Of a DNA stretch of 64,000 bases, positions 36,081 to 44,214 are shown in pieces. Position 1 is the first letter of the stretch, and every line of letters begins with the position of its first letter. The stretch covers positions 1 to 64,000 of the forward strand of contig CAZNXM010000004.1 in the NCBI GenBank assembly GCA_964577145.1, in the 5' to 3' direction. The translations under genes were made by a program, and so were the position numbers. The notes below the pieces were generated by a model. The model made no database searches. It saw only the letters and a program-made list of their open reading frames with translations, and was not told the origin of the DNA. This stretch comes from MGIIa-K1 sp964577145 (lineage in GTDB: Archaea; Thermoplasmatota; Poseidoniia; Poseidoniales; Poseidoniaceae).

Positions 36081-36599
36081 ATGGATGAAGACAGCTATAA
36101 CAAGATAATGAAGGCACAATACGAGGACTTATCGAATAACTGCAATGCAATAATTTCCTTTGAAGATTATGCATGCAAAGTAGACTGTCAATATCGATGT
36201 GATTTCGGACTCCCTCCTCAAATCGATGAGAAGGCGGCGTTTCGCTTGAAGAGTGCTGCTGTCAAAGTAGGAAGGGAGTTTATCGATAATGATGAGGAAG
36301 TACAATGGGAAGCAGAGAAAGAGAATCGTCTGCAATATATGAAGGATAGACTACAAGCGGCAATTGAAGATTATCTGGATTACAAAACAATACGTCTTGA
36401 AGCACCATTTCCGTTAAATCGTCGATTCAAAAGAAAGGATATCACAATGCTAGAGGGAGCCCATCTTGAGCCGGAGGAAGTAGATGAGTTTGGAGGCTTT
36501 GGCGAGGCTTTTGAAACTCTTTTCAAGGAAGGTTACTACAGAGTGGTAGAAGAAGGTGGTCATTCCAAACACGATGTGTTTCAAGCTCTAGCGGTTTGA
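36081..36599 (+). CDS. Conserved-looking hypothetical protein
   Basis: Unrecognised soluble protein of 172 residues, strongly acidic and helical in its middle part (residues ~70-105). Four Cys in CNAIISFEDYACKVDCQYRC are close together near the N-terminus and could bind metal. GAGGTGA stands 6 bases before the ATG, so it is very likely expressed. It stands alone at the end of the + strand run and faces the minus-strand operon ending at 36616. Confidence 0.6.
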   Translation: MDEDSYNKIMKAQYEDLSNNCNAIISFEDYACKVDCQYRCDFGLPPQIDEKAAFRLKSAAVKVGREFIDNDEEVQWEAEKENRLQYMKDRLQAAIEDYLDYKTIRLEAPFPLNRRFKRKDITMLEGAHLEPEEVDEFGGFGEAFETLFKEGYYRVVEEGGHSKHDVFQALAV

Positions 36600-36615
36600 G
36601 AACTTGACAAAAATT

Positions 36616-36756
36616 TCACATGTAGAATAAGTAGATCCCCAATCCAATTATTGGGCCATAGAAAAGAATTGAAATCAGGATACGCCCTTTTCGACTCTTT
36701 TCAATATTCTCGATGAGTTCACCGATTGGTTCGGCGAGTTCAAGGGGGTCTACCAT
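36616..36756 (-). CDS. 46-residue single-helix membrane protein
   Basis: Short reading frame of 46 codons from ATG 36756 to TGA. The N-terminal 24 residues are acidic/amphipathic (VDPLELAEPIGELIENIEKS), then SRKGR and one membrane helix (ILISILFYGPIIGLGIYLFYM). The basic residues before the helix predict the N-terminus inside. It is the last frame of a long minus-strand run, 29 bases after the 3-hydroxyacyl-CoA dehydrogenase stop. The clean charge pattern and helix favour a real gene, though no family is recognised. Confidence 0.55.
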   Translation of the reverse strand: MVDPLELAEPIGELIENIEKSRKGRILISILFYGPIIGLGIYLFYM

Positions 36757-36785
36757 GGGTGATGTTTGGAAACCGACCCTGTAAA

Positions 36786-37682
36786 TTATTCGCCGGTATC
36801 TGGCAATTCAGTTTCTTCGGCAGAACCTGATGACCAGTCATAGATACCCTTTCCACTCTTTTTACCAAGTCTGCCCTCTGCTACTAATTTCTCGAGTAGC
36901 GGGTGCGGGGCATAGGACTCATCATCGAATGATTCCATGAGATTGAGAAGGATATCCCGACGTACATCAAGACCTACTAGGTCGGTAAGCGCTAGCGGCC
37001 CCATCGGGTGTTTGTATCCTAGAACCATCGCGGTATCGATATCCTTAGCAGAAGCAACACCATCTGCAAGCATACGAATTGCCTCATTGCCGAGTACAAC
37101 TCCAAGGCGACTGGTAGCGAAACCAGGGACGTCTTTGACAAGAATAGTAGTTTTTCCCATCGCTTCACCAGCAGCTTTGGCAAATGCCACAGTTTCGTTT
37201 GAGCACGAGTCGTGCGCAACAAGTTCGAGGAGTTTCATTATCGGAACCGGATTGAAGAAATGCATACCGATCACTTTGGCAGGTCTTCCAGAAGCCGCAG
37301 CAATATCGGCAATAGATAGAGATGAAGTATTGGTTCCAAGAATACAATCTTCTGTGGTCATTGCTCCTAGGTCCGCAAAAATTTCGTGTTTGAGTGAAGG
37401 AATCTCCGGAACTGCTTCAATCACCATATCAACATCTGCAACAGCCTGTGCCATGTCATCATATGGTGTCAACAGAGTGGACCAGGCCGCCTTCTGTTCT
37501 GGTGTGGTTTTGCCACGGGCAATCCCCTTGTCCCAGAATGCATCAATATTGGCCATGCCACGTGCTAATCCTTCGGGAAATGCATCGAAAAGATTGGTCT
37601 TCCAGCCAGCCTGAGCGCAGACTTGAGCAATTCCTGCACCCATAGTACCGGCGCCGATAACCGCAACCGACTTGACCGCCAT
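36786..37682 (-). CDS. 3-hydroxyacyl-CoA dehydrogenase
   Basis: NAD-dependent 3-hydroxyacyl-CoA (3-hydroxybutyryl-CoA) dehydrogenase, 298 residues, a stand-alone enzyme rather than a fused multifunctional one. GAGTMGAGIAQVCAQAG is the dinucleotide fold, GTNTSSLSI and GMHFFNPVPIMKLLELV carry the catalytic Ser and His regions, and the C-terminal domain has GYKHPMGPLALTDLVGLD. It oxidises the product of the enoyl-CoA hydratases found in this window. It lies 23 bases after the EamA transporter gene on the same strand. Confidence 0.94.
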   Translation of the reverse strand: MAVKSVAVIGAGTMGAGIAQVCAQAGWKTNLFDAFPEGLARGMANIDAFWDKGIARGKTTPEQKAAWSTLLTPYDDMAQAVADVDMVIEAVPEIPSLKHEIFADLGAMTTEDCILGTNTSSLSIADIAAASGRPAKVIGMHFFNPVPIMKLLELVAHDSCSNETVAFAKAAGEAMGKTTILVKDVPGFATSRLGVVLGNEAIRMLADGVASAKDIDTAMVLGYKHPMGPLALTDLVGLDVRRDILLNLMESFDDESYAPHPLLEKLVAEGRLGKKSGKGIYDWSSGSAEETELPDTGE

Positions 37683-37705
37683 GACCTATCCTAACAGGCC
37701 TTGGT

Positions 37706-38599
37706 TCATGACGATTCCTTGGATTGAGCGTAAGCCACTCCGCCTACAATGAGCGCAAATGATGCTACAAGTGACCACCCCAGCATCTCATCGATGAGCG
37801 CCCAACCCGATAGTATTCCAAATAATGGAACGAGATAGACATAGAGAGCAGCTCTACCTGCGCCTATGGTTTTGATTCCATCAGCAAACCAAACATAACT
37901 CATCACAGTTGAGGCGATGGCGAGGAATGCAAGCCATCCCCAAGCCTCCATTGAAGCATGGGGCCAGCCATAATCACTCATCTCCCACAATGCAGTAGGC
38001 GTTTGGATTAGTAAGCCAACCGAACTTGCCCAAACCGTGAGGTGGAGCGGTGACAGAGCATCATCGCCACTCATCGCCTTTTTCATCAAAATAGTTGCCC
38101 CAGCCCAAGAGAGCGCGGCCAGTCCGATCAGCGCATCTCCAAGAAGTCGCTCATCAACTGGGAGATTGACATTTGGAGAGTACCATGCTATCACAATAAC
38201 ACCACTTACCGCTGCTAATAGACCAATTACCAGCCTTCGGTCCAACTTCTCCCCGAGGAATGGTATTGCTAACAAGGCGGTAAAAAGTGGATTGAAAGTG
38301 ATCATCAGCGATGCATCTCCTGCGGCAGTCCATTTCATTCCATACATGAAGAATGCTTGATAGACGAAGGTAGACAGAAAGCCGATCATGGCAATGTTTC
38401 GCCATTGTTCTCTCTTTGGAAACACCCATTTTCCAGATATTTTTAGATAGATTAGGAAACAGAATACCGCAAGAATATAGCGCAACCATCCAGCGGTAAA
38501 GGGAGGTATTTCCAGAGCAACTACTCGACCAGCAACCCAACCTACTCCCCAAATAATTGCTACAACGAGCAACTTGACGTGGGTCGTTGCATTCTTCAT
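37706..38599 (-). CDS. EamA/DMT-family transporter
   Basis: Ten-helix membrane transporter of 297 residues with two EamA repeats, the first ending with the GEKLDRRLVIGLLAAVSGV motif. Members export or import amino acids, nucleosides or other small metabolites. The ATG overlaps the stop codon of the upstream gene (ATGA), showing translational coupling within the oxygenase operon; a role in moving a substrate or product of that pathway is inference. Confidence 0.9.
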   Translation of the reverse strand: MKNATTHVKLLVVAIIWGVGWVAGRVVALEIPPFTAGWLRYILAVFCFLIYLKISGKWVFPKREQWRNIAMIGFLSTFVYQAFFMYGMKWTAAGDASLMITFNPLFTALLAIPFLGEKLDRRLVIGLLAAVSGVIVIAWYSPNVNLPVDERLLGDALIGLAALSWAGATILMKKAMSGDDALSPLHLTVWASSVGLLIQTPTALWEMSDYGWPHASMEAWGWLAFLAIASTVMSYVWFADGIKTIGAGRAALYVYLVPLFGILSGWALIDEMLGWSLVASFALIVGGVAYAQSKESS

Positions 38600-39159
38600 T
38601 TGAATCGCTCCAAACCAAGTTGCAGAATTCTGGCTCTTGGAAGCCCGATTTCAGGCATACCTGCAGCAGGGGCGTGTAGTTTCAGACCTTCAATTCGCGT
38701 CACATACAATCCGTATGATGCGATGTCATCTGTCTTGAATGGAGTTGGCAGACCCATACTATCGAGAGTTTGGCATGCTTGCTGACTGTAAATAGGATAG
38801 ATATTTGTCGAGAAATGCATCCAAGTTGAGATTCTCTTCACATCGACATTGTCCAAAGTGAGAAGATGTTCGAGCATACCAACATCTGGGTACTTCACGG
38901 TTTGAAGAGCCATACTCACTTCCATAGCAACATCTTCAGTAAGGGCTAATGGAGAGTTTGCTGCCCACATATCAGCATGTGAAAGATGTTCCATTACATC
39001 GTCACCAGTAATGGAGAACAAGGCTTTCTGGTATTCTCGGTCGGTATATACATCTTCTACCAAGGAGGGTAACTCTAGGTAAAATTGCTCGAGCCTTTCC
39101 TCATCGACGCCATAGAGCGAAACGGGAATCAATTGAATCAACTCAAGCCGTTGCGCCAA
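38596..39159 (-). CDS. Hypothetical protein downstream of BoxB-like oxygenase
   Basis: Unrecognised soluble protein of 187 residues, mainly helical. The segment RISTWMHFSTNIYPIYSQ slightly resembles the helix-hairpin-helix region of DNA glycosylase-like proteins, but too weakly to name it. The TTG start lies inside the end of the oxygenase gene (17-base overlap) and its stop overlaps the transporter start by 4 bases, so it is locked into the same operon. Confidence 0.6.
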   Translation of the reverse strand: MAQRLELIQLIPVSLYGVDEERLEQFYLELPSLVEDVYTDREYQKALFSITGDDVMEHLSHADMWAANSPLALTEDVAMEVSMALQTVKYPDVGMLEHLLTLDNVDVKRISTWMHFSTNIYPIYSQQACQTLDSMGLPTPFKTDDIASYGLYVTRIEGLKLHAPAAGMPEIGLPRARILQLGLERFK

Positions 39160-40306
39160 TACCGCTAGCGGTCTGCCGAGGGGTCAATGGTTTGTCCTCA
39201 ACCCATTGTTGTGTGAAGAGTTCCTTCAGTGCCTCTTCATCTTCTGGTGTAGGGAGTACGGTCAGAAGGTATTCATCGTATTCTTCGTCACTGCCTTCCC
39301 ATAGTGCGCCATCAGTAGTACACTTGCGGCCGCCGAAATCTCCGATTTCTCGGTTGAAGTTTTCATGAGGAACAAATAGGGTTACTCCGCAATCTTCGGG
39401 GAGATATCCATTGAGTTTCTCAACTTCCTTAACGATCTCATCGTGGTAATGTCCGCGGCTTTCTTCGTTGAGGACTTCTTTGTCGACATCGATGCCCGCT
39501 TCGAGTTTCTTGCGCTCATCCCAGCGTCCCTTTACTCCCCAGACATATGCCCAGGTAGCACTGGTGGAAGAATCGGTTCCGAATAGGTCGTGCGCTGTTG
39601 CCACCCACTTGTTCATGTAGCGTTGAAGCATATCCAAAGGAATCACTCCAGCCTTGATGATTCTTCGTAGTCCATTGGAACCAGTTCCAAGATGGAATGA
39701 CTCTTCTTTGAGCATCGGTCCCATGGATGCAGCCAGTGGTTTGAAAGAAGAAGTTGACAACATTCCAAGTTGGAATTTGCCATCGCGGTCAACGAACATT
39801 GTGTAGCAGAAGAAATCGAGCCAGTGGGGCATTGGGCGATTGAATGCGCCAAGTAGACGGTCACCATCTTGCGCATTTCGCTCCAATAATTTCTGAGCTT
39901 CACGCCGTCCTTGCTGTCCAAAGTAAGTCATTAGCAGGTATGCCATTTGCCATCCATGACGTTGTTCCTCTGCCATGATACGTGCTGCTGCATAGCGGTC
40001 ATAATCGGTAGGAGCGCTTGCTAGAAGATGGCGCTGCTGTTCGACAGAAGCGAATTCAGTATCGCCTTGAACGGTGATCATTGCAATCAATGCATCACGG
40101 ATATTCTGATGCGGAACTTGTAGTGCTCTTTCCCATTTGGTACGTCCAGCGTAATCGCCAAACTCGATAGTATCTCCAGCACGGTCCCAATCGAATAGAA
40201 TAGAGAGGTCAAAATCCCCAAGCCATTCTCGGTTGAATCCGACTCTATCTTGCCACTCGCTGAAGTTAGCGACCCATTCTTCCCAAGTTTTGGGTAGTTC
40301 TGCCAT
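39143..40306 (-). CDS. BoxB-like diiron oxygenase (benzoyl-CoA epoxidase family)
   Basis: Ferritin-like diiron enzyme of 387 residues closest to BoxB, the oxygenase component that turns benzoyl-CoA into its 2,3-epoxide; PaaA of the phenylacetate pathway is more distant. Diiron ligands lie in AEEQRHGWQM (113-117) and KEESFHLG (201-205). Other BoxB-like stretches are GRREAQKLLERN, FFCYTMFVDRDGKFQL (165-180) and the C-terminal VPHENFNREIGDFGG. It is about 85 residues shorter than bacterial BoxB. BoxA-like reductase and BoxC are not in the window. Two tandem palindromes stand 38-61 bases upstream of ATG 40306, in front of a TATA-like stretch. Confidence 0.85.
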   Translation of the reverse strand: MAELPKTWEEWVANFSEWQDRVGFNREWLGDFDLSILFDWDRAGDTIEFGDYAGRTKWERALQVPHQNIRDALIAMITVQGDTEFASVEQQRHLLASAPTDYDRYAAARIMAEEQRHGWQMAYLLMTYFGQQGRREAQKLLERNAQDGDRLLGAFNRPMPHWLDFFCYTMFVDRDGKFQLGMLSTSSFKPLAASMGPMLKEESFHLGTGSNGLRRIIKAGVIPLDMLQRYMNKWVATAHDLFGTDSSTSATWAYVWGVKGRWDERKKLEAGIDVDKEVLNEESRGHYHDEIVKEVEKLNGYLPEDCGVTLFVPHENFNREIGDFGGRKCTTDGALWEGSDEEYDEYLLTVLPTPEDEEALKELFTQQWVEDKPLTPRQTASGIGATA

Positions 40307-40343
40307 GCTACGGGGAGGAGGCCCCTCCTATTCATTAATTTGC

Positions 40344-40367
40344 GAACATGTTCGTGCGAACATGTTC
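40344..40367. promoter_or_regulatory. Tandem palindromic operator GAACATGTTC
   Basis: The perfect 10-bp palindrome GAACATGTTC occurs twice, at 40344-40353 and 40358-40367, 14 bases centre to centre. Both copies share the flanking GC in front. They lie just upstream of an AT-rich TATA-like stretch (revcomp AAATTAATG) and the BoxB-like gene; the second overlaps the stop of the HTH_10 regulator gene. Position upstream of the TATA element suits an activator site. The neighbouring regulator is the natural candidate to bind here. Confidence 0.75.
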
Positions 40368-40989
40368 AAGGGGAGCGCTTGCGTACATCGTCGGCGTATG
40401 TATTGAACACCGTACCCTCTATCCGGTGCAACTGGACCGATAATGTGGATTTAGATACGCCGATATTTTCAGCGAGATTCGTAAGTGTAATTCTGCGAGG
40501 AGTTTCCCAGTATCCCTCGTGCATTGCCGCATCGAAAACAATCCGCTGACGTGGCGTTAGAAGTCTTGCACCTGCTGCTCTAGTCGAGACTACGCGGTAA
40601 GGGATCTCTTCTTCACGAAGTAATTGAACAAGGCGGCGACTATTTTCTGCTGAGCATTCAATAATCCAATCGACCCATCCATCTCTAACTTCGAAAGGAG
40701 AATGAGGAATCACTCCTACTTCTCGAATTGGTTTGATGAATCCTCCACCACCTTGTGCGATATCAACTGCATATCTCCCCTCGCCCAATTTGCGTACTTC
40801 ATCGACTCCACTATGATTGGACAGTTCACTTTCAATTTCAACCGTAGATGAAATTCTAGCAGCACCTCTGCCCCGTCCAAGAGGCATCGTTTCTTCGATT
40901 CTAAGAACTGCTTCTGGGCGCTGTCGTGAAACATCACCGGACCAGTGCCCTTCAGGCAGTCGGACCTCGATGCGTAGATGTTGAGCCAT
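40366..40989 (-). CDS. HTH_10 (bacterio-opsin activator-type) transcription regulator
   Basis: Archaeal regulator of 207 residues. The C-terminal ~60 residues are an HTH_10 domain: LTPRQRIVFDAAMHEGYWETPRRITLTNLAENIGVSK can be read at about 145-182, with the recognition helix in VSKSTLSVQLHRIEG. The N-terminal part is a small-molecule or acyl-CoA sensing type domain without clear motifs. ATG 40989 lies 5 bases after the GlpX stop. It directly precedes the BoxB-like gene, with the tandem palindromes between them. Confidence 0.87.
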   Translation of the reverse strand: MAQHLRIEVRLPEGHWSGDVSRQRPEAVLRIEETMPLGRGRGAARISSTVEIESELSNHSGVDEVRKLGEGRYAVDIAQGGGGFIKPIREVGVIPHSPFEVRDGWVDWIIECSAENSRRLVQLLREEEIPYRVVSTRAAGARLLTPRQRIVFDAAMHEGYWETPRRITLTNLAENIGVSKSTLSVQLHRIEGTVFNTYADDVRKRSP

Positions 40990-40993
40990 TGTA

Positions 40994-41974
40994 TCACAAA
41001 GTATGGGTTCTATCGTGGCGAGTGACTTCACCAGTTTTGACATCGATTAGTTCAGCAAAGGTCTGCACTTCACTCTCACCGACAACCACGCCTGGTAGAT
41101 AGCCATCGCATACGCCGGATGCAGCAAAGATTGCATCATCGGATTTGCAAAGGTCAGTAGCATCCCAAAGGCGAGTCAAATCATCATTGACCATATTTTC
41201 AGCACGCTTTTCCTCTTCCTCACTTCGGAACACGAGTCTCCCTTCGAAAACCCCTCCGATTCCACGAAGTGCAGTAGCGGTAATCACGCCTTCTGGAGCA
41301 GCACCAATCCCGAGAAGCATGTCGAAGGGACCGTCATGGCGAGCAGCCCAAATTGCTGCGGAAACATCTCCATCACCCATCAGGTGTAGTTCGGCCCCAG
41401 CCCCTCGAATTTCTTTGAATAACTGCGAATGGCGCTCTCTATCAAGAGCGACTACTTTGACTTCGCTCATCGGCTTATCGAGAACCGATGCTGCTTGCTC
41501 AAGGTTGTAAGCAACACTACCATCGAGGCTGATATGACCAGCGAGTTCTGGCCCGGCTGCTATCTTATCCATGTAACAATCAGGAGCGTGTAATAAGGTT
41601 CCACGCGGTGCTGCTGCAAGTACTGCAATTGAGTTTGGAGTATTGTCGGCACAGTTGTTAGTACATTCTAGAGGGTCGACTGCAATGTCGATTTGAAGTG
41701 CGCCTTCTACTCCTACCTGATTTCCGAGTTCTTCACCGATGAATAGCATAGGAGCTTCATCACGTTCACCCTCTCCAATGGCGACACGTCCATCGAATGG
41801 AACTTTGTCAAAGGTCCGCCTCATCGCTTCAACTGCTGCAGCGTCAGCCGCATTTTTATCACCAAGGCCACGCCATGCAGCGGATGCAATCGCTGCCTGA
41901 TCGACCGCTTCGAGGAAGTGGTGTGCGAGGTCGGCGGTCCTGGCCATATTGTGGTCCAGACGCGACCCCTCCAT
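40994..41974 (-). CDS. glpX: Fructose-1,6-bisphosphatase class II (GlpX)
   Basis: Lithium-sensitive-fold phosphatase of 326 residues hydrolysing fructose-1,6-bisphosphate in gluconeogenesis. Seen are GLGDKNAADAAAVEAMR, VAIGEGERDEAPML, and the metal site VDPLECTNN, where the usual DPxEGT Gly is Cys. Other marks are MDKIAAG and GIGAAPEGVITATALRG. The long start is kept because RLDHNMA aligns with the usual N-terminus. It follows MoaC after 12 bases and precedes the HTH_10 regulator by 4. The class I aldolase at 45.9 kb supplies the matching step. Confidence 0.92.
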   Translation of the reverse strand: MEGSRLDHNMARTADLAHHFLEAVDQAAIASAAWRGLGDKNAADAAAVEAMRRTFDKVPFDGRVAIGEGERDEAPMLFIGEELGNQVGVEGALQIDIAVDPLECTNNCADNTPNSIAVLAAAPRGTLLHAPDCYMDKIAAGPELAGHISLDGSVAYNLEQAASVLDKPMSEVKVVALDRERHSQLFKEIRGAGAELHLMGDGDVSAAIWAARHDGPFDMLLGIGAAPEGVITATALRGIGGVFEGRLVFRSEEEEKRAENMVNDDLTRLWDATDLCKSDDAIFAASGVCDGYLPGVVVGESEVQTFAELIDVKTGEVTRHDRTHTL

Positions 41975-41986
41975 GAATGAAACGGG

Positions 41987-42436
41987 TCAGTTACCCTTGT
42001 GTTTTTCGAGGACTACAATATCGGTAATCCGTGTTTCTGGGTATTGGCCCTCGGAATTTTTCTCATATGATTTCACCATATCTAGGGCGCAAAGTAGACC
42101 TGCCGATGCTCCTGTAAGTGCTTCCATTTCTATGCCGGTTCGGTAATGGGCATTGACTTCAACAGTACAACGTAGAGCATTTCCTTCCCAAGCCCAATCC
42201 ACTCTACAACCTTCAAGTGGAATTGGATGGCAATGAGGAATAATTCTTGGAGTATCTTTGACTGCTTGAATCGCAGCAATAGTAGATGCTTCAAGCACAT
42301 CTCCTTTCTCTACTGAGCCAGAAGTAATCGCCTGTTTTGACGCACTGGATAAGTGAACTAAGCCGGTGGCACTGGCTCGACGCTCCACGATTGGCTTGTC
42401 TCCAATATCAACAACTCCCTGAATGCTTTTGTCCAT
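41987..42436 (-). CDS. moaC: Cyclic pyranopterin monophosphate synthase MoaC
   Basis: Molybdenum cofactor enzyme of 149 residues that turns the MoaA product into cPMP. Key runs are GDVLEASTIAAIQAVKDTPRIIP (positions ~46-68), HCHPIPLEGC with the active-site His pair, and YRTGIEMEALTGAS. Its ATG lies 4 bases after the MoaE stop, so the two are one unit. MoaA and MoaD are elsewhere. A molybdoenzyme is not seen in the window. Confidence 0.94.
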   Translation of the reverse strand: MDKSIQGVVDIGDKPIVERRASATGLVHLSSASKQAITSGSVEKGDVLEASTIAAIQAVKDTPRIIPHCHPIPLEGCRVDWAWEGNALRCTVEVNAHYRTGIEMEALTGASAGLLCALDMVKSYEKNSEGQYPETRITDIVVLEKHKGN

Positions 42437-42440
42437 AACA

Positions 42441-42872
42441 TCACCCAAGTCCGGCCTTCCAAGTCTCGCCCGATGGCTTGACTTCTTTCTTCCACAGAGG
42501 GGCTTGTCGTTTGAGTTCATCGATTAGCCAAGAGCAGCTTTCGAAAGCCTCCTTTCGGTGAGGGCTTGCAACATGAATTGCGACAATATTTTCACCTGGC
42601 CCTACCGAACCGGTACGGTGAGACATTGCAACAGAATGAATTGAAAATTGCTCAATCGCTTGTTCTGCAAGTTGGTTGAGCGTAGAAGATAATTGATCTT
42701 GCCAAGCATCAAATTCCAGACGAAGCACCTCTTCGCCATCATCATTACCGCGAGTAATTCCAATAAAGGAGACTATTGCACCGCATCCCTCGCTTTGGAG
42801 TCGCTCTCGTAATGCATCTGGGTCGAGGGCAGATGGGGCCTCTTCGATGATGATTCGCCCCTCCATGGCCAA
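42441..42872 (-). CDS. moaE: Molybdopterin synthase catalytic subunit MoaE
   Basis: Protein of 143 residues that inserts dithiolene sulfur from thiocarboxylated MoaD into cPMP. Family pattern: GAIVSFIGITRGN, MSHRTGSVGPGENIVAIHVASPHRKEAFESC (read across residues ~82-112) and the C-terminal APLWKKE with the active Lys. Start at 42872 or, two codons later, 42866. First gene of the long minus-strand run that ends at 36616; divergent from the FAD-dependent reductase. Confidence 0.93.
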   Translation of the reverse strand: MAMEGRIIIEEAPSALDPDALRERLQSEGCGAIVSFIGITRGNDDGEEVLRLEFDAWQDQLSSTLNQLAEQAIEQFSIHSVAMSHRTGSVGPGENIVAIHVASPHRKEAFESCSWLIDELKRQAPLWKKEVKPSGETWKAGLG

Positions 42873-42919
42873 GCCAAGTTGGCCGCATCCTTGAAACCAT
42901 CTTTGTGAGTGAGACCCCC

Positions 42920-44173
42920 ATGGACGAGCACAAACCCATCCATATCATGGGAGCAGGGCTCTCTGGTTTGGCTGCGGCTATCACTCTTGCAAGGGGTGGG
43001 CGAGAAGTCCATGTTCATGATATCAGAGAAGATTCAGGTGCGCGTTTTGATGGCGATTTCCAGGCTTTAGAAAATTGGTCTCAGCCTTTTGATTTCTTTG
43101 ACCAACTGCGAGATTGGGGTTTCGACCCTGCAGAATTCAAGGCTACAGAATTCAGTGTCATCGATTTGATTCATCCCGACGATGAGATTACTCAACCCTA
43201 TACCGATGGGGTTGCTTATCGCATAGTAGAACGAGGTACCTCCTCGCATACAATAGATCAGGGATTCAAGAGAATGGCGCTTGAGGCCGGGGCTCAAATA
43301 CACTACAAGAATCGTGTGAAGGAAGAGGATTGCGATATTATTGCATGCGGTCCTAAGGGAACAAGTGCTGTAGCCTATGGCGAAATTTTTGAGACCAGTC
43401 ATCCAAACCATATCGGATTTCAATTGAATGATAAATTAGCGCCCGGTGCCTATTCCTATCTAATTGTAATAGATGGTGTTGGCCTAATTTGCACTTGCTT
43501 ATGGCGCAAGCAGAAAAAAAGCGAGCGATTCCTCAACGAGACAATAGCTTGGTATGAGGCCAAGTATCCCGATTTGGATAGAAAACCAATCAAGCGAGTA
43601 GGTGGTAAAGGTGATTTTACAATTAATGCTCGATACAAGCAGAATGGTCGTTATTACATCGGTGAATCTGGTGGTCTTCAGGATTTCATGTGGGGATTCG
43701 GAATGAGGATGGCTGTGTGGTCGGGCCATCTTGCTGCTAAGGATATCCTTGGTGAGTGTGACTATGAAAAGGAAGTTCGACGCCAACTCCTACCTTATGT
43801 TCGTACTTCAGTAACCAATCGTTTCTTAATGAATAGAGTCGGTGATGGAATGTTCAAGCGAATGTGCAATAATTGGATGCGTAATCAGAAGCGCAATGAT
43901 GACGGCTTAGTGTGGGTTGCTAAATTGTTCAGACCTACTTGGTGGAAAACTCTGATCTATCACATGGTCAGCCCTTTCATGCTCGAGAAGGACTCCAAAG
44001 CGATGGGCCGTGGTGTTCGTCGAATGCCTTTCCGCAAGGCTCTCAAGCGCGATGTCTGGGAACAATCCGCTGAAGCACAGGAAGTAGGTAATAGATGGAA
44101 TGAAGCACGAAAAGGAGGAGGCAAGACTTCCTTCGCTGAAGACTCGGATTCCCCTTCAGTTCCAGATTCTTGA
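42920..44173 (+). CDS. FAD-dependent oxidoreductase, geranylgeranyl reductase-like
   Basis: Flavoprotein of 417 residues. The FAD-binding GxGxxG is in IMGAGLSGLAAAITLARGG (14-32), ending with the ribose-binding Asp of VHVHD. GGLQDFMWGFGMRMAVWSG near residue 260 is the second flavin contact, as in the GD motif region of p-hydroxybenzoate-hydroxylase and geranylgeranyl-reductase folds. Archaeal members often saturate isoprenoid lipid chains, but this one is divergent, with a basic C-terminal region of about 110 residues. ATG 42920 is favoured over GTG 42905. Confidence 0.78.
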   Translation: MDEHKPIHIMGAGLSGLAAAITLARGGREVHVHDIREDSGARFDGDFQALENWSQPFDFFDQLRDWGFDPAEFKATEFSVIDLIHPDDEITQPYTDGVAYRIVERGTSSHTIDQGFKRMALEAGAQIHYKNRVKEEDCDIIACGPKGTSAVAYGEIFETSHPNHIGFQLNDKLAPGAYSYLIVIDGVGLICTCLWRKQKKSERFLNETIAWYEAKYPDLDRKPIKRVGGKGDFTINARYKQNGRYYIGESGGLQDFMWGFGMRMAVWSGHLAAKDILGECDYEKEVRRQLLPYVRTSVTNRFLMNRVGDGMFKRMCNNWMRNQKRNDDGLVWVAKLFRPTWWKTLIYHMVSPFMLEKDSKAMGRGVRRMPFRKALKRDVWEQSAEAQEVGNRWNEARKGGGKTSFAEDSDSPSVPDS

Positions 44174-44214
44174 GCGGCGATATACTCATCTAGCGAACCC
44201 TTGTCCGAGGAGAC

